64,000 nt of DNA from Aridibaculum aurantiacum (GTDB lineage: Bacteria > Bacteroidota > Bacteroidia > Chitinophagales > Chitinophagaceae), in assembly GCF_017355875.1 (NCBI RefSeq), contig NZ_JAFEWC010000002.1, positions 62,001-126,000 on the forward strand. Reading direction: 5' to 3'. This document shows, piece by piece, positions 26,150 through 33,844 of this stretch; the stretch's first letter is position 1, and every line of letters starts with the position of its first letter. The notes under the pieces are model-generated. The model was not told the DNA's origin. It searched no databases and worked only from the letters and a program-made list of their open reading frames with translations. A program made the translations under genes and the position numbers.

Positions 26150-26689
26150 CGATTCTGGAGTAACACCTATATAGCTTGCTATTTGATATTGAGGAATTCG
26201 TTGAAATAGATCAGGCCTTGATTGTAATAAGTTTTGGTACCTCATGGTTGGGGTGTTAATTGTAAAAGCTTCTATTTTTTCCTGCTGTCCAGTAAACACG
26301 CTTTCCATTAGTTTCCTGGACACTGTTTCAAGGTTTGGAAACTTCTTATACAAGCCTTCTCCTTTCTGGCTGTTACCAATCAATAAAGCACAGTCTGTAC
26401 AACATTCAAGATAGTATGGCGAAGGGTTGTTGAGATTGATGTGCTGTAAGGATATTACCCATTGTTCATCGGAAAAGAAGTCGCTTGTTTTCTCCAGCCC
26501 GTCAATCAGGTAGTATTGCCGGACAATACCTTCCAAAACAAAATAAGTATCACTGGACACCTGGCCTTCTTTCAGTAGTATTGTTCCCTTTTCAAATTGT
26601 TGCAAACGCATAGTTTCATCTATAGCCTCAATTTCCTCTTCTGACAAAGGTTTGAATTTTGTAAAATGATTTAAAAGCTTTTTGTCCAT
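26111..26689 (-). CDS. Crp/Fnr-family transcriptional regulator, paralogue
   Basis: 192 residues, with the same length and architecture as 17982-18560. It has a beta-barrel sensor domain (KGTILLKEGQVSSDTYFVLEG, then YYLIDGLEKTSDFF) and an HTH (YQIASYIGVTPESLSRIRKR). ATG 26689 is the natural start. Together with 17982-18560 it brackets the oxidoreductase/DUF4386/beta-barrel/protease stretch. Targets are unknown, but the boxes at 22931 and 25321 are possible sites. Its 3' end lies inside the end of the convergent DUF4386 gene. Confidence 0.85.
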   Translation of the reverse strand: MDKKLLNHFTKFKPLSEEEIEAIDETMRLQQFEKGTILLKEGQVSSDTYFVLEGIVRQYYLIDGLEKTSDFFSDEQWVISLQHINLNNPSPYYLECCTDCALLIGNSQKGEGLYKKFPNLETVSRKLMESVFTGQQEKIEAFTINTPTMRYQNLLQSRPDLFQRIPQYQIASYIGVTPESLSRIRKRIARQN

Positions 26690-26793
26690 TTTTCTGGTGG
26701 TGGTTTAAAGAAGTCATAATTCCAAAGTCAAAGAAGAACCAACAAGTTAATGGTGAATTGTCAATGGTGAATAAAGATCTGATGCTCCCAAAT

Positions 26794-26825
26794 AAGTCAA
26801 AAGTCAAAATTCAAAAGTCAAAATA
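26794..26825 (+). repeat. AAGTCAA heptamer run
   Basis: Four units of AAGTCAA or ATTCAAA in tandem; the same motif is at 3637-3660 and 26909-26934. Confidence 0.55.
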
Positions 26826-26908
26826 AACCCGGCTGCTGGTCACAAATCAGACATCACAAAATCAGAAATCCCAAAATCTCCTTCCATTGTGTCTCTGTGG
26901 TTCTCAAT

Positions 26909-26934
26909 AAGTCAAAATTCAAAAGTCAAAATAA
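26909..26934 (+). repeat. AAGTCAA heptamer run
   Basis: Three units of AAGTCAA or ATTCAAA, nearly identical to the end of the run at 26794-26825. Confidence 0.55.
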
Positions 26935-27012
26935 GGATCTGCGGCTCGTACAACTCGGACAACTCAAAATCCGACATCCGAAGTCAATATACGGCATCAT
27001 TAATTCGAAAAT

Positions 27013-29862
27013 CTAATAAACCACCTGCTTCACCAGCACTTCTTCTTTCATTTGCACTTTTACTATCAGCGTACCCTTTGGAAACGGCTGCAGGTTGATG
27101 GTGCAATAGCCGGCGCCGGTAAGCGGTTGTGTTGCCAGTAGCTTTCCTTCTACCGTGTACACCGATACATGCAGTGCCTCGTTAGGCATGCGCAGGTGCA
27201 ATGATTGTCCTGCTACTATTGCTTCCAAGTTCTTGCTCTTATCGCTGCCAAGGCGGATAATCTTAGAGTATCCTGTAGCCGCTGTTGCTGATACGATCTT
27301 TAGTCTGTAGTAACTATCGCCTGTATTGCCGGCAGGCAGCGTAGCAGTGTACGTATTGCTGGCTGTACTGCTATGGGCAGTGGCAGCATAAGCAGCTCTA
27401 AAAGGTCCCTGAGGGTTGGTGGCAGTTTCAACTATATACATGTCACCTTTCTCCTCGGTAACCACTCTCCAGCTAAGATGGTGATAGCGGTTGACAGCCT
27501 TGCCCGTAAAGCTCACGAGGTGTACTGGTACGGGTGTAGTACAATAGTCAAAAGATATCTTAACGACCGCCTGGTTGCAGCTGTTGGAGCCATTGGTAGG
27601 TGCCCATGCACCGGGTGTAGTAGGGAATATAGCTCCGCGGCCACAATTGGCACAGATCCCCTGGTAGAGTACACCCATCGGATCGAACCTGCTGGTGCCG
27701 CCATCTACATGTTCGCCGGAGCCGCCCACCTGCCCAAAGAAACTGCCATACAGCTGCGAAGCTGCATCTTTCTGCAAGACGAAGAAATAGAAGTCGCTGC
27801 CATCGGTGGTGGACTGTATAGCGTTGGGTGTAACGGTCAGGCCGTTGGTGGAAGCAGTGGGATAAGGGCCTGCAGCCTCATTCATAGATCCTCCCCAACC
27901 GGTAAGGTACACATTTTCGCAGCCATCTACCATGAAGCCGGCAGTAGAAAGATTGGGTGCTGCTGTATTGGTGCCGAACCTCGTAGAATAGACATAGGCC
28001 GAAAGATCCGGCTGTAGTTTGGCTATAAACTGCTTACCACCAGTTTGCGAGAAAGCAGCATTCAACACGGGCCAATCGACGGTAGTGGTACCCGTCACAT
28101 ACGGGAAACCGGCGTTGTCAATCTTCAGCCCGTACAACATGTCGTTGCCCCACGTGCCTAAAAATGTTGTTCGGGCTAATGCTGTACCCGTAGGATTAAT
28201 TATAGAAACAAATCCGTCTGTAAGACCTCCCTGATATGAAGAAGCAATAATACCAGGTTGCGTGCCCGGAAGCCCACCGTTACTGGTTGTACTGCCTCCT
28301 ACGTATAGGTTGTGGCTGAAAGGATTAATTGCCACGGTAAACAAACCATCATCGCCACTGCCACCCAGGTAGCTGATGAAAACCGGAGTGCTTAGATCAG
28401 GAGACATTTTGATGATCGCCCCGTCCTGGGCTCCACCGCCAAAGAATGGTTGAAATGCCCCGGCAGTAACTGGGAAGTTGCTGGACTGGGTGCACGATGC
28501 CAGGATGATATTGCCGGCTATGTCCACCAGCACTTCGCTTCTTGAATCGTCGCCATAGTTGCGGCGGATAGAAACTGCGCCCATGGGCGGCTCGGCTCTG
28601 TGCTTGATGTTCACACCATCTGGTCCTGTTCCGCCAATCACCCTGCTGCCGATGAGTGCTGTTCCGTCAGCAGTGAACTTGGTGAGGAAGATGTCGCCAT
28701 TGCCACCAGGGCCTATAATCGGTGCAGTAGAGGGAAAAGTAGCGGAATTAGTATAACCGCTGATCACCAGGTTGCCCTGCAGGTCCGTAACCATGCTGTG
28801 TGGAAACTCGTTGCCGTTGCTGCCAAGGTAGGTGGCGTACTCCCGGTGGCTACCTGTTGCGTTCAGCTTTATAATTCCTATGTCGTAGCCGGGGATGCCA
28901 TTACTTGGCAGGCCGCCTGTAAAGCTATTTTGGTAAGCTCCTGGCGAAACAGGGTAGCCGCTACCCAAAACGATGCCTGCAGCAAAGGCAGTTCCTCCTG
29001 GTCCATAGGTAGCAGTATAGCCCCAGTTGTCAGCGGTACTACCAGTAAAGGTGGAAAAGACCAGGGTAGGATCGATAACAAGCACTTTAGTAGCGTCGTA
29101 TGAGCCTGCTTCAAATCGCAGTACATTCCCCTCAAGCCTGAAGTTACAGCTTACCTGTACCTGCCCGCCACCCTGTTGTTGGTAGGCATAAGGCGCCAGT
29201 TCCTTTACGTCGCCTACTGAAGTGCTGATGATGAGGTCGCCATTGTTGATGGCTAAACCACCTGCTCCATCAATCTTCATGGCTATGGTGCTTATGTCGG
29301 CGCCGGGGTGCACCAGCAGGTCGTACTTCAGCTGGCCGTTTGCTGAATAATATTTTACATCAATACAGGGGTAGATATTCCTAAAGGTGATGTGCTGGTA
29401 GATCTTACATCCGCCTGCCCACTTCGCAGGATCGTTACCAATAAAATAGTTGTTGTAACTGTTCAGCATCCCTTCGCGTGCAACTGTTGGTTCTGCAGCA
29501 TTGAGAAACTCTACATTGTAAGCGTGCGAACGCACCAGGGTGCCACCTGCTGGCGCCACGGCAGTGCCATGATGCACATCGGCAAGTCGCTGCAGGTCTT
29601 CGGGGTGATGTTGCAGCACGGTGAAACCCTTTTGCTCCAGGAAGAAAGCTCCCGCAGGCAGGTCTGCTTTAAAAAAGACGCTGTTATTCCACTGGCCCTT
29701 ATTTTCTACAAACTCGAAGCTGGCAGCATGCTGGGAAGTACCAGCCAGGGGCAACAGCAAAGAAAGAAATAGAACAAAATAAGTAAGGGTGTTGGCGGCT
29801 ATAGATTTTCGAGAGTACAATCTTGCAGCCGGGGCACAGGTGTGTTTAGGGTGACAGTTCAT
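27013..29862 (-). CDS. Secreted SBBP-repeat protein with T9SS sorting domain
   Basis: A 949-residue exported protein. The signal peptide has a long n-region (MNCHPKHTCAPAAR..., core YFVLFLSLLLPLAGTSQ). A domain beginning FEFVENKGQWNNSVFFKAD is typical of the N-terminus of SBBP proteins. Seven or so beta-propeller-like SBBP repeats follow, with motifs such as YLGSNGNEFPHSM, YLGGSGDDGLF, FLGTWGNDMLYGL and GSGEHVDGG. A LVSFTGKAVNRYHHLSW FN3-like domain and a C-terminal sorting domain ending KGTLIVKVQMKEEVLVKQVVY complete it. It is probably a surface or secreted structural protein, with no enzymatic motif. The 3' end is followed by simple-repeat DNA and no obvious terminator. Confidence 0.85.
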   Translation of the reverse strand: MNCHPKHTCAPAARLYSRKSIAANTLTYFVLFLSLLLPLAGTSQHAASFEFVENKGQWNNSVFFKADLPAGAFFLEQKGFTVLQHHPEDLQRLADVHHGTAVAPAGGTLVRSHAYNVEFLNAAEPTVAREGMLNSYNNYFIGNDPAKWAGGCKIYQHITFRNIYPCIDVKYYSANGQLKYDLLVHPGADISTIAMKIDGAGGLAINNGDLIISTSVGDVKELAPYAYQQQGGGQVQVSCNFRLEGNVLRFEAGSYDATKVLVIDPTLVFSTFTGSTADNWGYTATYGPGGTAFAAGIVLGSGYPVSPGAYQNSFTGGLPSNGIPGYDIGIIKLNATGSHREYATYLGSNGNEFPHSMVTDLQGNLVISGYTNSATFPSTAPIIGPGGNGDIFLTKFTADGTALIGSRVIGGTGPDGVNIKHRAEPPMGAVSIRRNYGDDSRSEVLVDIAGNIILASCTQSSNFPVTAGAFQPFFGGGAQDGAIIKMSPDLSTPVFISYLGGSGDDGLFTVAINPFSHNLYVGGSTTSNGGLPGTQPGIIASSYQGGLTDGFVSIINPTGTALARTTFLGTWGNDMLYGLKIDNAGFPYVTGTTTVDWPVLNAAFSQTGGKQFIAKLQPDLSAYVYSTRFGTNTAAPNLSTAGFMVDGCENVYLTGWGGSMNEAAGPYPTASTNGLTVTPNAIQSTTDGSDFYFFVLQKDAASQLYGSFFGQVGGSGEHVDGGTSRFDPMGVLYQGICANCGRGAIFPTTPGAWAPTNGSNSCNQAVVKISFDYCTTPVPVHLVSFTGKAVNRYHHLSWRVVTEEKGDMYIVETATNPQGPFRAAYAATAHSSTASNTYTATLPAGNTGDSYYRLKIVSATAATGYSKIIRLGSDKSKNLEAIVAGQSLHLRMPNEALHVSVYTVEGKLLATQPLTGAGYCTINLQPFPKGTLIVKVQMKEEVLVKQVVY

Positions 29863-30392
29863 ATGCAGTTTTGGTTACGAGCAGCGTTTGCTCTTGTACC
29901 AAATTAGCGATTTTCATGGTTCCACGGGTGGCGGTTGTGCAAGGCTGTAAAGCCGCCAATGAAAACAGGATGCGCTTTCTAAAATAGATCCAGCTACTGC
30001 AAGCAACTCAGCTATCATCAAATCAGCGATGAGCTATCAGCAAACAGCTGTCAGCAATCAGCATTCAGCGATTTGAAGTCCGACATCTCAAAATCAGAAA
30101 TCCCAAGATCAGAAATCTCCTTGTGGTTCAAAAATGTGAATGGTGAATTGTCAATGGTGAAAAAAGGATCTGCTGCTCGTGCCAAATCTAAAATCACAAA
30201 ATCAGCAATCAAAAATACCACCTGGCTCTTGACATAGCTATACCAGCGCCGTATCTTCCGTGGGAATTCCCACGGCAAACCAAGCTGAAACCCGACCAAG
30301 AGACGAACAAAACATAAAGCAGGTTTACAACTCCAGGCAGGCATCCGGGTCTCCACGGTGTGCCACTTTTCTCAACCATTAAAACTGTTCTA
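29863..30392. other. Intergenic region, simple-sequence rich
   Basis: 530 bases between divergent genes. The half near 30060-30220 is built from short phrases (AATCAGAAATCCCAAGATC, GTGAATGGTGAATTGTCAATGG) that also occur at 26750-26960. A GTG at 30360 could extend the downstream frame by 11 codons, but this looks unreal. A hairpin TGGGAATTCCCA is near 30262. No gene is seen. Confidence 0.45.
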
Positions 30393-31142
30393 ATGGGTAA
30401 ACAAAAACCAAGGTTTTTTATTGGCCGGATTGGTAACTGCGTGTACTATATGTGGCGTGACATCTATTGTATGCGGACAATACCAGAACACCCGCACCAG
30501 TGCGAAAAGGTGAAACTGCAAAGTGCCTACAACGGCAGGAGCACCAGCCTTGGTAAGCCATTCCGGGAGCTGTTGAACAGCGCCATCCCTTTTCCTCTTG
30601 ACATGAATATGCAGACGCACCTCCGGCTGTACCTGCAAAAGTGGATGAAGGCACAAGACACACCTGGCGCAATGCAAGGCATATCTCCCGCTTGGCAATG
30701 GGAGCTGTCGCTGAATGCTGACGCACCGCTGCCGTCCATATTGCGTGTGCCTATCCAGGTCTTACAGCCTCAACAGGATATACTGCGGCTGGAGATCCCT
30801 CCGCTGGTACCGACGGAAGCAATTAAAGCACCACTGGGAACGACAGCTGTACACTGGAAGATCGTAAGCGCCTGCTGCGATACACAGCAACTTGCTGCAA
30901 TGGGCAACAACATGTACGAGTTTACGATGATGTATGACAACCAGGCATTGCCGGGACAAACAATAGAACTGCCCCTGCAGTCGGGTGAAGGTCTACTTAC
31001 ACTGGTAGTTGTAGCACTTCGTTTTGAAACTGCCGGCATGCAGGTCACTGACAAGCGCTGGCTGCCATGTGATGTAGTGGGTGGAGTAGGTGGACGCGTT
31101 GCTGCTGTTTTAAATCCGCTTCAACGGGAAGCAGTTCTTTAA
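30393..31142 (+). CDS. Conserved hypothetical protein, 249 aa
   Basis: The protein starts MGKQKPRFFIGRIGNCVYYMW, with a short basic beginning, a GxIGNxVxY motif and an RDIYCMRT segment. I recall similar N-termini in Bacteroidota hypothetical proteins that often occur next to repeat DNA, but no function is known to me. There is no signal peptide or membrane segment. The middle is rich in Pro and Gln, and the C-terminal half is beta-rich with three Cys residues. It stands alone between repeat-rich regions. ATG 30393 is preferred over the upstream GTG. Confidence 0.6.
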   Translation: MGKQKPRFFIGRIGNCVYYMWRDIYCMRTIPEHPHQCEKVKLQSAYNGRSTSLGKPFRELLNSAIPFPLDMNMQTHLRLYLQKWMKAQDTPGAMQGISPAWQWELSLNADAPLPSILRVPIQVLQPQQDILRLEIPPLVPTEAIKAPLGTTAVHWKIVSACCDTQQLAAMGNNMYEFTMMYDNQALPGQTIELPLQSGEGLLTLVVVALRFETAGMQVTDKRWLPCDVVGGVGGRVAAVLNPLQREAVL

Positions 31143-31365
31143 TCAGGGTCATCCCTACGAAGAATGGATCTTCAATGCTAAATATTGACGCTTTGCCTAT
31201 GATCGTCAGTCATCCCGACGTAGGAGGGATCCCCTGCATGAATAGGTTTTACCTGTTTGAGTTTCACAAAAGGCTAAGAGATTTCTCTTCTCAAGTTTAA
31301 ATGAACAGTCATTCAAAACTCAGCAACAAAATGAAAACCGATCAAAGGTGCTGTCCTTTACATCT

Positions 31366-31489
31366 GTCACTTTCTTTGTCTTGAAACAAAGAAAGTAACC
31401 AAAGAAAATTCAAGAAAGGAACGATTACACCCCGTTCCTTTCCTTGTTCCTTGGTTAAGCGGTTGTACTACTGTGACCTCAGCAATAGA
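31366..31489 (+). repeat. Variant hairpin repeat (GGAACG stem)
   Basis: The architecture is that of the CCGGGAATG family but with different stems: TTTCTTTG/CAAAGAAA, then GGAACG/CGTTCC, then GGTTGTACTACTGTGAC. The GGAACG stem and following segment recur at 51080-51171. Confidence 0.6.
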
Positions 31490-31550
31490 ATTTCATGCGT
31501 GTCTCTTTTTGACATAAAGATTTCAAGTTGAAGCGGCTTGCCAACCACTC

Positions 31551-31682
31551 AAGGCATCAGTGGTCAAATGCTCTTCATCACAGCATTACATAAGCTAAAT
31601 AGTAAGACCCCGGGAATGGGCTGTATATCATTCCCGGTGCCCTTTTTTTGGTTACTTTTTTTGGGCACACAAAAAAAGTGAC
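31551..31682 (-). repeat. CCGGGAATG-hairpin dispersed repeat, copy 3 (inverted)
   Basis: Palindrome at 31610-31637, flanked by AAGGCATCA on one side and GGTTACTTTTTTTGGGCACAC plus AAAAAAAGTGAC on the other. Very close to the copy at 51239-51389. Confidence 0.75.
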
Positions 31683-31791
31683 AACAAGAATTGCTTTTCA
31701 TTACCAATGGTGAAAGCATACACCAATTGCATGATAAGGCCAGCCCTAAGCATTATCTCATTTACTTATATTTATCATCCAAACTACCTGC

Positions 31792-33600
31792 ATGACCAGA
31801 ACCTGCCTCCTGCTGCTTATCATGAGCATCGTCACTTCTACAGTAGATGCACAATCGGTTTCCTGGGCTCATAATCTTGGTTTGGCGCACAATCATTTCA
31901 TCTCGGCTTTGGCCACAACACCTGCCGGCGAGAGTGTTACCGCCATCAATAACCGCAAGGCAACTATGAGCCTGACAGGCTTATACATGGGCGACCTGGT
32001 CATACAGAAAAAGAGTGCACAGGGTAGCATGAAGTGGGAGAGATTGTTTCCGGCAACGGCGATCGTAAAAAGCATGAAGATCGATAACAGCGGAAACATC
32101 ATCATCACAGGTGGCTATAGTGGTGTGCTGCAACTTGGCAACTACAGTTTTTCTTCCGCAGCGTCGCCCAGTATGTTCCTGGCTAAACTAGATACCGCTG
32201 GCAACGTGCTGTGGGCGGTTGCCGAACAAACACTTACACATGCCAGCTATGGAGCAAGGCTGGCTATAGGAGGTGATAACGAAATTTACATGACCCTGAA
32301 CAGCTCCTTTCATGGAAGTTTTTCGAAGTATACACCTGCTGGTGTTTTGGCCTGGACTAAAATTGCTACAGGTGTAGAAACCTTTAGCGGTATAGCTGTG
32401 GATACCAATGGAGACCTGTACGTGACAGGCACCTGCGAGCGCAATGCAGTGTTTGATGCCATTGCGCCTGCTATGCCGGCGGCCAGTAGTTACTTTACCT
32501 TTTTGGCCCGCTACAATGCACAGGCGCAGGCACAATGGGTGGAACTGCAGCTGTATAATACGTTCGACACAAGAGATGAATTGTTGCTGCATAACAACCA
32601 CTTGTTCTGGATGCACCAGAGAAAGGTAAACGCCTCCGCCAGTGTTTCACTCACGCTTCAAAAATTCACTAGGCAGGGTTCAATGGTGGCAGAGATGACA
32701 CCTTTCAATGTGTCTTCGCTGGCGCTGCATAAGTTTATGGCTAATCGCTTTCTTATTACTTCAAAAGGTGAGATGGTTATTTCTTTAGCGGCAACTGATA
32801 CAGCGCGTATAGTGGTGCTCGATAGCCTGCTGACCTATCAGAAGGAGTTTCGCCTGGAGTCGAAATACATAGGTCTGGGACAGCTTGCTCCCATCTTTAG
32901 TTCGTACAACGATACGCTTGTTTGTGGCGGTAATTTTTCCGGGGCAACGGTGCAGGTTGGTAGCGTGGTAGTACCTAATGCCAATACGCCTGTTACGCAA
33001 AATGATATCTTCCTTACATCCTTTACGTTCGATACTGCTTCTTCGCTGCCGGTAAAGTGGATTGATGTATTGGCAGGCGTGCAACGAAAACAGGTGGTAC
33101 TGAAGTGGTCGGTAGCAGGTGAGGTGCGGAACACTGGTTTTGACGTGGAAAGAAAGACCAGTAACAGCAATTGGAAGAAGCTGGCATTTGTACCGGGATC
33201 GGGAACAAGTACAACTATCAACCGTTACGCTTACACCGATGCCAACGTTCCTACAGGAACTGTTTTGTACAGGCTGAAACAGGTAGATCACGATGATAAA
33301 TATGATTATTCTCCCGTGGTAAGGGTGAAGACAACCGGGCTGCCGGAAAATGCATTAACGGTGTATCCCAATCCTGTAAAAGATAAAGCTGCTATACATT
33401 TCACTTTAAAAGAAACCACTGCTGTGGATCTGTCTGTTTTTAGTGCAGCAGGAATCCGTCAAAGATCCCTCATTAGTGAAGTGCTGCTGGAAGGCAGCTA
33501 TGTAAGAACGATTGATTGCAGCGGCCTTGCACCGGGTGTGTACTTCCTTCGCCTGGTGGTGAATGGAGAAGTTAGCAGCTACCAGATGATAAAAGAGTAG
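31792..33600 (+). CDS. Secreted repeat protein with T9SS sorting domain
   Basis: A 602-residue exported protein with a signal peptide (LLLLIMSIVTSTVDAQS). The body has SBBP-like or beta-propeller-like repeats (SGNIIITGGYSGVLQLG, MFLAKLDTAGNVLWA, GDLYVTGTCERNAVFD). An FN3-like segment begins LPVKWIDVLAGVQRK. The C-terminal sorting domain is canonical: VYPNPVKDKAAIHF then LAPGVYFLRLVVNGE. No catalytic motif is seen. Its layout is the same as the SBBP protein at 27013-29862 though the sequences differ. It is most likely a surface component or secreted structural protein. Confidence 0.83.
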   Translation: MTRTCLLLLIMSIVTSTVDAQSVSWAHNLGLAHNHFISALATTPAGESVTAINNRKATMSLTGLYMGDLVIQKKSAQGSMKWERLFPATAIVKSMKIDNSGNIIITGGYSGVLQLGNYSFSSAASPSMFLAKLDTAGNVLWAVAEQTLTHASYGARLAIGGDNEIYMTLNSSFHGSFSKYTPAGVLAWTKIATGVETFSGIAVDTNGDLYVTGTCERNAVFDAIAPAMPAASSYFTFLARYNAQAQAQWVELQLYNTFDTRDELLLHNNHLFWMHQRKVNASASVSLTLQKFTRQGSMVAEMTPFNVSSLALHKFMANRFLITSKGEMVISLAATDTARIVVLDSLLTYQKEFRLESKYIGLGQLAPIFSSYNDTLVCGGNFSGATVQVGSVVVPNANTPVTQNDIFLTSFTFDTASSLPVKWIDVLAGVQRKQVVLKWSVAGEVRNTGFDVERKTSNSNWKKLAFVPGSGTSTTINRYAYTDANVPTGTVLYRLKQVDHDDKYDYSPVVRVKTTGLPENALTVYPNPVKDKAAIHFTLKETTAVDLSVFSAAGIRQRSLISEVLLEGSYVRTIDCSGLAPGVYFLRLVVNGEVSSYQMIKE

Positions 33601-33844
33601 GGATGGGGGCTGTTCTTAAAATATCGATTCGCATTATAAGAACCGAATTCATGTTACGTAAAGTAGAATGCAACATTTACTTGCTCTGCACAATCCAAAA
33701 TTCCTATAACGTGAATCCTCAAATTTCCTATCTTCCATCCTCCTTCCCCGGATACATCCCCCAATGTTTGCCTGAAGGAAGTTTTGCACAGCAGACACTG
33801 TGAAAGAAACTTTTTCCATTTTGATTAACTGCTAAAGATCACCC

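Larger units (their letters stand above)
26690..27012. other. Intergenic region with simple repeats
   Basis: 323 bases upstream of the Crp/Fnr gene and downstream of the T9SS gene end. Two heptamer runs (26794-26825 and 26909-26934) alternate AAGTCAAA with ATTCAAA. The phrase GTGAATTGTCAATGGTGAA recurs at about 30141, and CAGAAATCCCAAAATC at about 30090. No gene is seen. Confidence 0.5.
31143..31791. other. Repeat-rich intergenic region
   Basis: 649 bases without a gene. It has GTCATCCCGACG/AGGAGGGATCC-like phrases at 31144-31235, a variant hairpin repeat at 31366-31489, and a full inverted copy of the CCGGGAATG repeat at 31551-31682. The last 100 bases hold the promoter of the T9SS gene: a TTATATTTATC stretch about 25 bases before the ATG is a possible -7 region. 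Confidence 0.5.

Noticed and set aside
26722-26731. Third CCAAAGTCAA box upstream of the minus-strand Crp/Fnr gene
   Set aside because: Only 10 bases match the box at 22931/25321; in the complement it reads TGACTTTG, a likely -7 element of the regulator gene itself, so the match can be chance.
26794-26934. CRISPR-like array
   Set aside because: The units are 7 nt with no spacers; these are simple tandem repeats and no cas gene is near.
27373-28017. 214-residue open frame opposite the SBBP protein gene
   Set aside because: Antisense shadow of a clear coding sequence; composition and absence of motifs speak against it.
32785-33291. 168-residue open frame opposite the T9SS gene at 31792
   Set aside because: Antisense shadow with frequent Cys and Arg, typical of reverse-frame translation.
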